Below are positions 17,344 to 25,589 of a stretch of DNA of 64,000 nt, piece after piece (the first letter of the stretch is position 1; the number at the start of each line of letters is the position of its first letter). Source of the stretch: an uncultured Verrucomicrobiales bacterium (GTDB lineage Bacteria; Verrucomicrobiota; Verrucomicrobiia; Verrucomicrobiales; DEV007). The notes beneath the pieces are model-generated. The model did no database searches. It saw nothing but the letters and a program-made list of their open reading frames with translations, and was not told the origin of the DNA. The DNA lies in contig CALAIY010000028.1 in the NCBI GenBank assembly GCA_937922595.1, positions 30,422 through 94,421 on the forward strand, given 5' to 3'. The translations under genes were made by a program, and so were the position numbers.

Positions 17344-18681
17344 ATGACCGCCAAACAAATTCTCGCCTCCGATACCGCCCACCCCGAAATCACCATCGGT
17401 GGATGGGTACGCACCCGGCGCGATTCCAAACAATTCTCATTCCTTGAAATCAACGATGGCTCCTGCTTGGCCAACGTCCAAGTAATCGCCGACTCCGGAA
17501 TCCCAGGCTACGACGCTGTCCCACAGCTCACCACCGGAGCCTCAGTCGAGATCACCGGCAAGTTAGTAGAATCACCTGGGAAAAACCAAAAATGGGAGCT
17601 CCACGCAGCATCCCTAAAGCTCCTAGGCACCGCCGACGACTCCTACCCCCTGCAGAAAAAAGGGCACGGCGCTGAATTCCTTCGCACCATCCCCCACCTG
17701 CGTTCGCGAACGAATCTCTTTGGCGCTGTTTTCCGCGTGCGGAGCAAAATCAGCTTCGCTGTGCACCAATTCTTCCAAGAACGCGGCTTCCACCACGTTC
17801 ACACCCCCATCATCACCACCTCTGATTGCGAAGGCGCGGGTGAGATGTTTCGCATCACCGCTGGCGAAGAAGAATTTTTCGGTGCCCCCGCCTACCTTAC
17901 CGTCTCCGGCCAGCTCGAAGGGGAAACTCTCGCCTGCGGTCTCGGCAGCATCTACACCTTTGGCCCCACCTTCCGCGCCGAAAATTCGCACACCACCCGC
18001 CACGCCTCCGAATTTTGGATGGTCGAGCCCGAAGTCGCCTTCGCCGACCTTGAGGCAGACATGACTCTCGCCGAAGACAACGTCCACTACCTTATCGATT
18101 ACGCCCTCGAGCATTGCGCCGAAGACCTCGCCTTTTTTAATAAATTCCTCGATAAGTCACTCATCGAGCGCCTCACCAAGTTATCCAAAACGCCATTCCA
18201 GCGAGTCACTTACACCGAAGCTGTCGATATCTTACTCAAGAGCGGCAAGAAATTCGATTACCCCGTAGAATGGGGGACAAACCTACAATCCGAGCACGAA
18301 CGCTTCCTCACCGAAGAGCACTTCAAAACGCCCGTCACGGTCTACAACTATCCGAAAAAGATAAAGCCATTCTACATGCGTCAGAACGACGATTGCTTCG
18401 ATGGCAGCGATCGCCCCACCGTAGCAGCCATGGACCTACTCGTCCCCGGCATTGGAGAACTCATCGGCGGCTCCCAGCGTGAAGAGCGCGGGGAAATTCT
18501 AGATGAAGCCCTTCGCGCCCACGACCTAGATCCAGAAGCTTACAAAGGCTATACCGACCTTCGCCGCTACGGCACCGTACCCCATGCCGGCTACGGACTC
18601 GGCTTCGAGCGCATGCTAATGTTCCTCACCGGTGTCTCAAACATCCGCGACGTGCTCCCCTACCCCCGCACCCCGGCGTGA
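17344..18681 (+). CDS. asnS: Asparaginyl-tRNA synthetase
   Basis: A 445-residue class IIb synthetase. The N-terminal OB fold (~15-100) binds the anticodon ([25 protein letters not shown]). Motif 1 region is [16 protein letters not shown], motif 2 [21 protein letters not shown] read as two short parts (FRAENS; RHASEFW), motif 3 [13 protein letters not shown], and the typical ending [12 protein letters not shown]. The enzyme charges tRNA-Asn with Asn directly, so this organism need not rely only on the transamidation route. Its last 45 bp overlap the convergent CHAT gene; because the C-terminal motif is conserved, the AsnS end is secure. Confidence 0.97.
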   Translation: MTAKQILASDTAHPEITIGGWVRTRRDSKQFSFLEINDGSCLANVQVIADSGIPGYDAVPQLTTGASVEITGKLVESPGKNQKWELHAASLKLLGTADDSYPLQKKGHGAEFLRTIPHLRSRTNLFGAVFRVRSKISFAVHQFFQERGFHHVHTPIITTSDCEGAGEMFRITAGEEEFFGAPAYLTVSGQLEGETLACGLGSIYTFGPTFRAENSHTTRHASEFWMVEPEVAFADLEADMTLAEDNVHYLIDYALEHCAEDLAFFNKFLDKSLIERLTKLSKTPFQRVTYTEAVDILLKSGKKFDYPVEWGTNLQSEHERFLTEEHFKTPVTVYNYPKKIKPFYMRQNDDCFDGSDRPTVAAMDLLVPGIGELIGGSQREERGEILDEALRAHDLDPEAYKGYTDLRRYGTVPHAGYGLGFERMLMFLTGVSNIRDVLPYPRTPA

Positions 18682-21318
18682 TCGCGCAAAACTAAGCACA
18701 CCAAGTCCGATCCCAGCAAAGACGAAGCCAAGCCCAAGAATCACCCGCCAGTGAATCTGCTTTTTGGCTGGCGCGACCAATTCCAAGGGAACCGATTCTT
18801 TCACCGCTCCGCGATGGCTTAGAATATACGAACCGGCAAGGAAGACGGCGCGAGCTAGCTTTTCCTCGTCCATTTCTCCCTTGGGAAAGTGCCGCCGGAG
18901 TTCCTCCCTCTGGAGCGACCAAAGTGCGCCAGGTGGGTTCTGCGATTGTTGCACCGTCTTGTAAAAGCGGTGCATGAAGTGCGGGCTCGCAGCATCCGAT
19001 ACCGGCCAGAGAGTGAGGAGCACATTGCGGGCTCCGGCACTGGAAAGCGCACGGCGAAGCCCGACAACGCCCTCGCCCGAAGCCGTCATCCCCAGAGCAG
19101 AGCTGCACGAAGAGACCGTGGCGATCCAAGTATCCGTAAGATCGAGATCCGCAGCTTCCTCGGCGAATAGAATATCCGATCCACTCAAAACAACGCCGCT
19201 TTGATAGTAAGGAGCCGGATCGATATCAAAATCGAATTGGGTATCATCCTCTTCACCTAGATAAAATCCATGAGCAACGAGATGAAGAACACGAGGGGAA
19301 GAAAGCTCTTTTAAAGCAGCTTCCGTCGCCCCTTCCCCAGAGCTTACTTCGGACCACGCAAGATCCCCCACCAATCTTGCTTCGCGATGCGCCCCTTTGA
19401 GATCCGGCATATTCGCAATTTCCGCGGCAAGACGCGGGTTCATATCAACAGGCAAACTTCTACCCGACTCATAATCCGAAACCGCAAAAATCTGCCACGG
19501 CTGATCTGCTCGCGCCGCTGGCTGGGGTAAAAGGTCGCGAGCAGAACCTACCGTAACCACTTGGGAAAAACGCTCACAAAGAAAATCCCCATTTTCACCT
19601 AACAAGGTAGAGAAAGGAAGAAAGTGAAGGCCCGCATCAGGAGCCAGGATGAGGGTTTCTGTGTTTTCGGGCAGGATTTCTTCAATAGGTTCCCAAAAAG
19701 TTTTAGAAAGCCCACGAAGAACACCGTGAAGAGTAAGCGCTCCAGGGCGAGAGCCCCGAACCTTTCGTCCATAAGCAGCGAGCCAGCGCTCAAGGCGGGC
19801 ATCGGAGCCAAGAGGCACCCAGATTGGCTCGTGACCTTTTGGCGTTACCATTGCCCCATAGTGGCGAGTCGGTGGATCAGCCGCGTAATCGGTATAAGCT
19901 AGAAAATCGATAAACACGCCTCGCTCGGGAAGAAGCTTTTGGAGAGCCTGCCAATCACTCGGCCCGGGAGGAAGCGCGCTATCCACCGCAGCTTCGAAAG
20001 CGGCGAGATCCTCTAAAAGCACCGGTTTTCCCGCGAGCCGTAGTTGGTCAATTTTAAGCTGAAGGGCGCGGAGTTCTGGATTCTGTTTTTTGGTAGGTGT
20101 GGCCAGGCCTTTTGTCCGGATGAGAAGATTTGCAAGATCCAAAGTCCGTGAGCCAAGCGTCGCGGGGAGGGAAAGAATATCGCTGCCTGACCGGTAATTT
20201 AGGCGTTGCCGGTTATTCCCCGCAGCAATTGCGCGGCGCATTACTACTTCACCTGCTTTGGTAGCGCGGAAGGCATAGTCCGATGCAGAAGATTGATCCC
20301 CGCGAAGGTGGGCGTTGAGCCCAAGAGCCCGGAGAATCTGCACCGTAAGGACGTGTTCTTCGGGAATGCCGGAACCCGCAGCAATGCCAAGTGCAGTCGT
20401 GAAAGCCTGATTTGCGGAATCGACCTCACCGATGGATTGAAAAACTTCACCGAGATTATACTCAGCACGCGCGATGGCAGGGTGCCCCTCTCCGAAGCGC
20501 ATTCGAAGGAGCCGTGCTGCTTGCGTAAATGCATCGATCGCGGCTTCAGGATCTCCCTCAGCAAGTGCGAGCTGCCCAAGATTGCTAAAGACTTCTGGGC
20601 GATCTTCCTCAGGAAGAGTATCAAGAGCTGCAAGAAACCGCTGACGGGCGGCGGCGAAATCGCCAGAGCGGAAGGCCGCAAACCCTTCATTCGCAGCGAA
20701 ACTAGAATCTTCGGAAACTAGCTTACCTGCGGCAACAAACTGCTCGCGCGCGAGGCCATAACTACGAACTGCGAGAAAAAGGCGACCTAGATAGCCATGT
20801 CGCTGAGCGCGCAAGGCAGTTTCATCTTCAGATGTTTCCGATAGAGTTTTGCGAAAGAATGCGCCGGCTTCATCATGCCTGCCCCACGCTAGATAGAGAA
20901 GCCCCAGATGATCCTGGCTCGCCCGCAGCCACTCGGGTGAGTTTTCCCGCAGTCTGATCGCTTGCTTGAGAGTAACCTCGGCTTCTCCGAAACGGTAGGC
21001 GTGCTGATAGGCACGACCAAGAGCGTCTGCGATATCGCCCTGGAGCTGTAAATCCTCTGTAGCGGCCACTTCGAGCACTGCGATGGCTCCCTCGGAATCC
21101 CCCAGAGCATCACGAACCATTCCAAGAGAAAGGAGAACGGGCGCGGAAGGCGTTGTCTCAGCGAGAGATTCTAGAAGCGGGGCGGCCTCAGCAAATTTCC
21201 CCTGAGATAGATACGTCTGAATCTTAGCTGGATCAGCTTGAGAACTTGTAAGCCCTAGGAGCAGCCCTGCTGCAATGGAGCGCAGCCCCCCACGACACTT
21301 CGCGCCCCGAACCTTCAC
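18637..21318 (-). CDS. TPR-CHAT domain protease-like protein with signal peptide and C-terminal membrane anchor
   Basis: An 893-residue protein. The start GTG overlaps the stop of the subtilase gene (GTGA). Residues ~10-28 are hydrophobic and may be a signal peptide. Residues ~30-360 contain about eight TPR-like repeats. The CHAT (caspase-like) domain (~460-830) has the catalytic dyad His683 in LVAHGF and Cys738 in SSCSSALG. Residues ~857-877 form a membrane segment followed by basic residues, so the C-terminus stays in the cytoplasm. CHAT proteins are cysteine peptidases found in proteolytic cascades, usually cytosolic; an exported topology would be unusual. Coupling to a subtilase suggests that one protease activates the other or that they form a complex. 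Its C-terminal tail is encoded opposite the end of asnS. Confidence 0.85.
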   Translation of the reverse strand: MKVRGAKCRGGLRSIAAGLLLGLTSSQADPAKIQTYLSQGKFAEAAPLLESLAETTPSAPVLLSLGMVRDALGDSEGAIAVLEVAATEDLQLQGDIADALGRAYQHAYRFGEAEVTLKQAIRLRENSPEWLRASQDHLGLLYLAWGRHDEAGAFFRKTLSETSEDETALRAQRHGYLGRLFLAVRSYGLAREQFVAAGKLVSEDSSFAANEGFAAFRSGDFAAARQRFLAALDTLPEEDRPEVFSNLGQLALAEGDPEAAIDAFTQAARLLRMRFGEGHPAIARAEYNLGEVFQSIGEVDSANQAFTTALGIAAGSGIPEEHVLTVQILRALGLNAHLRGDQSSASDYAFRATKAGEVVMRRAIAAGNNRQRLNYRSGSDILSLPATLGSRTLDLANLLIRTKGLATPTKKQNPELRALQLKIDQLRLAGKPVLLEDLAAFEAAVDSALPPGPSDWQALQKLLPERGVFIDFLAYTDYAADPPTRHYGAMVTPKGHEPIWVPLGSDARLERWLAAYGRKVRGSRPGALTLHGVLRGLSKTFWEPIEEILPENTETLILAPDAGLHFLPFSTLLGENGDFLCERFSQVVTVGSARDLLPQPAARADQPWQIFAVSDYESGRSLPVDMNPRLAAEIANMPDLKGAHREARLVGDLAWSEVSSGEGATEAALKELSSPRVLHLVAHGFYLGEEDDTQFDFDIDPAPYYQSGVVLSGSDILFAEEAADLDLTDTWIATVSSCSSALGMTASGEGVVGLRRALSSAGARNVLLTLWPVSDAASPHFMHRFYKTVQQSQNPPGALWSLQREELRRHFPKGEMDEEKLARAVFLAGSYILSHRGAVKESVPLELVAPAKKQIHWRVILGLGFVFAGIGLGVLSFARSRRGAGVGEHVADV

Positions 21319-24300
21319 GAACCGGGAGTGATATGGAGACGCACGAAGCCAGTTTCTGAACCAGCCTGCATTGGAAAAGTAGCGCGTACCTTCATCTGTA
21401 TCGGGGAAATTTCGGATTTCACATCATAGCTAAGACCTGCTGGAACTCCCCAGGATTCTAAGTCCGTGGACCACTGAAGCTGAAACTTACCACCATCTCG
21501 AAGGTCTGATGGGGACTCGGGATCGAAAAGGTACTTAGCAGCAAGGAAATCAAATTCGATTGCCGTGTTATCTAATGAAATGGCGACGATATTATCCTCA
21601 AGATCACGCGTATTGGGGATGAGGCCGGAGAAGTATTCTTGAGCATTGGGAAGACCATCCGCATCGAAATCAGCAGCGGCAGCGAGGCCACTCCCGGTGT
21701 AGCGCGCGCCCCACTCGGCAAAGCCAAAAAATGTGGGGGAGGATTCCCCTGCAATGTGTGCGACCCGATCAGTCGTGCCCGCAGTGGGATTCGCGAGAGT
21801 CGAGGATGATGAAACCGTGAGGAATGTCTCGATAGCCCCAGGATCAGCGTAGGGATTCGCCGCGAGGCATTCTAGAGCACAACCAGCAACGAGCGCGGAG
21901 GCTCCGCTGGTGCCACTGAGAATCACATTCCCTGCGCCAAGGGTGGGCTGAAGAATATCTTCGCCGGGGGCAAGAAGTTCGATTCCTGGGCCGCGGTTTG
22001 ATCCCGCCCATAGCTTGTCGAATTTATTCATCGCACCTACGGTAATCACTCCGGAGGTAGCAGCACCGTTGGATGCAGGAAGATAATCGGAGGCTTGGCC
22101 TCCACCATTTCCTCCCGCGACAATGACGGTAATTCCACGCGCGACAGCATCTTCAATCGCGGAAGAGAGTGCCGCACTCGTGGCGGGAGTAGATGATGAC
22201 AGCGCGAGAAGCATCACAGCGGGATTAGGAACGCCAGGCTGAGCAGCCGTGCGAGCCTCATGAATGAGCGTCGCTCGGGTAACTGCCGAAACAAGGTAAC
22301 TCACATAAGTCGGATCCCCTGCACCATTGGGAAAAACATCATAAGGGAAGATATCAAGTGCAAGGTTCGGGACGACGCCAAGACTTGAGCCTCCTACAAG
22401 GCTGAGCATCTGAGTGCCATGAAGAAACCGGGTGGATACAAGCGGCTCGCCAAAGGCTCGAATAATCTCGGTGGGAAAAATGTTTTTGTTACTCGATAGG
22501 CCTGAAATTACGGGAGCCGTGCGATCAATTGCAGTGTCGATGATGTAGAAATCAATCGGAACACATGCGTCGCCCGGACAGAAGCTATAAGGACCAGATG
22601 GAGAGATCGGCGCTGTCGTATTGAGCCGGGCAAGCGGCCAATCTACGCCGACTTTGTCTGAGGTGTTTCCCAGGGAGTGATCGACTTCGACTGCTGAAAC
22701 GTCGTCATTTTCAGAAAGGCGATTGAATTGCTCATCGGTGAGAAAGGCGGCGATAGCCTCCCGACCATCAGGAAGCTGAAGGGGAAAGTAGATAAAGCTG
22801 TCTCCATCGGCGACGAAAGGTTTGATGCTGCGCCCCATTTCAAAGGCCTCCCTACTCTGCGTAGCAATGTAGCGAGCCTGCCCGGTGAGCAGACCGGTGC
22901 GCGCGAGGAAACCACGAGAGGCAGTGGCGTCATTCGATAGGGCCGTGCTGCCAAAGATTGTAGGAGCCCCGAAAAATGAGCCTCCCACATACACGGTGTC
23001 CGGGCGCTGGCTGACGCGCACGGCATTAGGCTGAGTGCCGCCTCCTTGCTCGCTGAAGCGCGAATAAAGGAGGCGCCCTTCATCATCAATCTGAAGGAGC
23101 GCCGCATCGGCGTTGCTGCCTTGATCGCGAATGATATCGCATTGATAGCGGGAGGAGCCTCGAGCCGAAGCTCCGACCCAAGTATTGCCTCTCGCGTCCG
23201 TATCAATTGCTCCCACACGAATCTCGGAACTGTCGTCGATAGGATTCGCAATGGGAACTGCCCAGATTGGGCTGCCACTCCGGGAGATTTTCGCAAGGAA
23301 GCTGGCATTACCTCCGGCTTGGGGAGCAGGAAGAGCGTCTCCTTGGATTTGAGGGTTTGCGCCATCGGCGTCGAAAGCGAATCGCACGGTTCCATCAGCG
23401 GCCACGGCAACGTCATTCGCGAAATTGAAATCCCCACCACCATCGGACCTTGTAGTGATGATGGATTCGAGCTTGCCAGTTTCCCGGTCCAACTGTGCAA
23501 GGAAAACCGCGTGCTCGCTCAAAGAGGGAAGATTTACATCAGGTGGGGCAAAGGTGCCGAGCTGGCCGCTTCCTGTATCGCCGCCAAACTCGAATACGAG
23601 ATCAACCCCGCTCCCTCCGACGTTGGCTACGGGAACCGAGGTATTCAGCGGGTAAGGAGTGCCTTCAATTGTGCTTGGAAAAGTGATCGCCGATGTTTCG
23701 CCGGAGGAGGTAGTAATCGTCGAGAAGAGAAATTCGTAATCGGGACGGGAGCTCCCCGGTGATGCTGCAGACGGATCGAATTTGAGGCTAAACCTCAGAT
23801 TCGTGACCCCATTGGCACGGAGTCGCCAGGTATCACTCTCGCTCACCTGAATTCCGGTAGCGGTCAAAGGTGTCACAAGAACGCTTTTGCCTTCGGGACC
23901 CGCACTAAAGCCTGGTGAGCTAAGGGGCACAAGATTCCCTCCCTCAACCGAACTCGCTACCACTGATCCTCCAGTGAAGCGTCGAATTCCAATCGAGATA
24001 TCGATGGGAGTATTGGAAAGAATTCGCAGCTCTCCATCGACAACACCAGCCACGGGAGGAGCCGCATCTATGAGCAGCCGGGCTGGTGAGCTAGGCTGCG
24101 GGTCCCCTCCAGAAATCGCTCCCGTGACGGCGACCTGCCCACCGGCCTGATCCCCCACATCGAGCGCTTTCATAAAAACAGCCCCTGGAGCAACTTCAGA
24201 ATTCCAAACGAGCTGCCCATCCACCTGATAGCGGCGAGCGAGCGACGCCGTGCCATTGTCCCCACCGGTGACGAATACATCGCCGCCCGATCCGGCGGCA

Positions 24301-24815
24301 ATATCCACGACGGGAAAACGAGGAATCTGAAAACCACTAACGAGATCCCCAGATGGGGAGAGCTGGAAGACAAAGCCATCGCGCGAATCCGGCACTGCTA
24401 CCGGGTCAGATCGGAAAAAACTAATCTCCTGACCTCCCTCTGCCTCCATCGATCCACCGAACGAACCTCCCACGATGAGCCCCCCATTGGGAAGCCGAGC
24501 AATTCCAGCGACGTCGATCCTTCCGGTGAAGCCACGCATGAAAAATGGTTTCGCCCAATCTGCCGTGCCGTCATCCTTCAGGCCGACGACAAATCCATCC
24601 GTATCACTTCCGCTTCCCTCACCTTCAAAAATTCCCGTAAACGTCCCCGCCACGGCGACTTCGCCAGCGGTGCCGAAGATGCTATCTGCAATGCCTACTA
24701 CATCAGCACTGCCTGTATCGCCGAGCGAAACCGCACGGTTCCATTCATAGATCTGCGCCTCAGCGCCCGCACCGAGGGCGAGCCAGAGGAAGGTTTTCAG
24801 AAGGAGGTTTCTCAT
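21315..24815 (-). CDS. Secreted subtilisin-like serine protease (S8) with N-terminal SBBP-type repeats
   Basis: From ATG 24815 the protein has 1166 residues and a clear signal peptide (MRNLLLKTFLWLALGAGAEA). Residues ~25-600 contain repeats of the bacterial beta-propeller (SBBP) type, such as VAVAGTFTG...DGFVVGL and VYVGGSFFG. The subtilase domain (~740-1010) has Asp760 (IIDTA), His799 (LHGTQ), oxyanion Asn903 (AGGNGG) and Ser970 (GTSGAS), so it looks catalytically intact. The C-terminal ~120 residues contain DADGLPNAQEYFSG, a tail common in verrucomicrobial exported proteins, followed by a beta-rich module. No typical pro-domain is visible. The CHAT gene is translationally coupled downstream. 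A TTG at 24857 would add 14 residues and weaken the signal peptide. Confidence 0.88.
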   Translation of the reverse strand: MRNLLLKTFLWLALGAGAEAQIYEWNRAVSLGDTGSADVVGIADSIFGTAGEVAVAGTFTGIFEGEGSGSDTDGFVVGLKDDGTADWAKPFFMRGFTGRIDVAGIARLPNGGLIVGGSFGGSMEAEGGQEISFFRSDPVAVPDSRDGFVFQLSPSGDLVSGFQIPRFPVVDIAAGSGGDVFVTGGDNGTASLARRYQVDGQLVWNSEVAPGAVFMKALDVGDQAGGQVAVTGAISGGDPQPSSPARLLIDAAPPVAGVVDGELRILSNTPIDISIGIRRFTGGSVVASSVEGGNLVPLSSPGFSAGPEGKSVLVTPLTATGIQVSESDTWRLRANGVTNLRFSLKFDPSAASPGSSRPDYEFLFSTITTSSGETSAITFPSTIEGTPYPLNTSVPVANVGGSGVDLVFEFGGDTGSGQLGTFAPPDVNLPSLSEHAVFLAQLDRETGKLESIITTRSDGGGDFNFANDVAVAADGTVRFAFDADGANPQIQGDALPAPQAGGNASFLAKISRSGSPIWAVPIANPIDDSSEIRVGAIDTDARGNTWVGASARGSSRYQCDIIRDQGSNADAALLQIDDEGRLLYSRFSEQGGGTQPNAVRVSQRPDTVYVGGSFFGAPTIFGSTALSNDATASRGFLARTGLLTGQARYIATQSREAFEMGRSIKPFVADGDSFIYFPLQLPDGREAIAAFLTDEQFNRLSENDDVSAVEVDHSLGNTSDKVGVDWPLARLNTTAPISPSGPYSFCPGDACVPIDFYIIDTAIDRTAPVISGLSSNKNIFPTEIIRAFGEPLVSTRFLHGTQMLSLVGGSSLGVVPNLALDIFPYDVFPNGAGDPTYVSYLVSAVTRATLIHEARTAAQPGVPNPAVMLLALSSSTPATSAALSSAIEDAVARGITVIVAGGNGGGQASDYLPASNGAATSGVITVGAMNKFDKLWAGSNRGPGIELLAPGEDILQPTLGAGNVILSGTSGASALVAGCALECLAANPYADPGAIETFLTVSSSSTLANPTAGTTDRVAHIAGESSPTFFGFAEWGARYTGSGLAAAADFDADGLPNAQEYFSGLIPNTRDLEDNIVAISLDNTAIEFDFLAAKYLFDPESPSDLRDGGKFQLQWSTDLESWGVPAGLSYDVKSEISPIQMKVRATFPMQAGSETGFVRLHITPGS

Positions 24816-24985
24816 GGTCAAATCAAAGGAACGTGGAAGCGGAACCCTAACACGCAACTTTCAAAGACCGCAGAAAAATGGGGAGTCCCGAATGCTCCTC
24901 CAAGCCTTCGAGACTCCCGCTTTCCATAAATACTGCCGACTACCCACCTCCATGGGTAATCGTACAGAGGGTATTTTAGAGAGCA

Positions 24986-25001
24986 TGTGGGAATTCCCAC
25001 A
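24986..25001. promoter_or_regulatory. Perfect 16-bp palindrome, candidate operator
   Basis: TGTGGGAATTCCCACA is self-complementary without spacer. It lies about 170 nt upstream of the subtilase-CHAT operon and downstream of the DUF3127 gene on the same strand. The position fits a dimeric regulator site for the protease operon, but no promoter boxes were pinned down and a single palindrome can arise by chance. Confidence 0.35.
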
Positions 25002-25081
25002 CAGATAGGAGCGCACTGCCGTCCTGTGATTTGCAAATCTTCCCAAGAAAAAGGGAAATTAGCAGGCGCTCTATTCTCTCA

Positions 25082-25099
25082 TGCGGGCAAAAGCCCGCA
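25082..25099 (-). terminator. Weak hairpin after the DUF3127 gene
   Basis: TGCGGGC (25082-25088) pairs with GCCCGCA (25093-25099) around an AAAA loop, just downstream of the DUF3127 stop. The T-tract is missing, so termination may be poor or rho-assisted. Confidence 0.4.
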
Positions 25100-25106
25100 A
25101 TTGGGA

Positions 25107-25493
25107 TCAAAATGGAATATCGTCCTCATCTTCCTGGCCGTAGCCAGGAGGCATTTCATCAATCGGCTCCGCTGCTGCCGCAGCGGCTGCTGGAGCAGCT
25201 GCCCCGCCGCCGCCTCCTCCTCCTGCACCGCCGGTGACTTTCCACGCATTGAGGTTCACGTAATAGCGCCCATTATATTCGTTTCCACGGACATCGAATG
25301 TCACGTTCACCGTGTCCCCCTTGGAGATTCCATCGAGGAGTGCGGTCTTATCGCGCACGGTTTCAAATTTGATGTCGTTGCTGTATTTACCGTCTTCCGT
25401 CGTGACGACGAATTCACGCTTGGTGAATCCACTCTGAAACGTCTGGATATCGAGAATCTCTTTTACAGTGCCTGAAAGTTCGTAACCTGCCAT
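25107..25493 (-). CDS. DUF3127 (OB-fold, SSB-like) protein with acidic DDIPF tail
   Basis: From ATG 25493 the protein has 128 residues; longer starts upstream are not supported by similarity. Residues 1-87 fit DUF3127: YELSGTVKEILDIQTFQSGFTKREFVV, DIKFETVRDK, DTVNVTFDVRGNEYNGRYY and NLNAWKV, a short beta-barrel related to single-stranded-DNA-binding proteins. A Gly/Ala linker follows and the protein ends DEDDIPF, identical in style to the C-terminal peptide by which SSB recruits replication and repair proteins. It may bind single-stranded DNA or RNA in the cytoplasm. The family's function is not established. Confidence 0.8.
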   Translation of the reverse strand: MAGYELSGTVKEILDIQTFQSGFTKREFVVTTEDGKYSNDIKFETVRDKTALLDGISKGDTVNVTFDVRGNEYNGRYYVNLNAWKVTGGAGGGGGGGAAAPAAAAAAAEPIDEMPPGYGQEDEDDIPF

Positions 25494-25589
25494 GGCGCGA
25501 GGGTAGAAGTGGACCTTTGCAGTCTCAACAAAAAAGAACCTCTCCCGCGCCAGAATCAGCACGCTGGAGTATTTTTTTGGGAAACCGCG

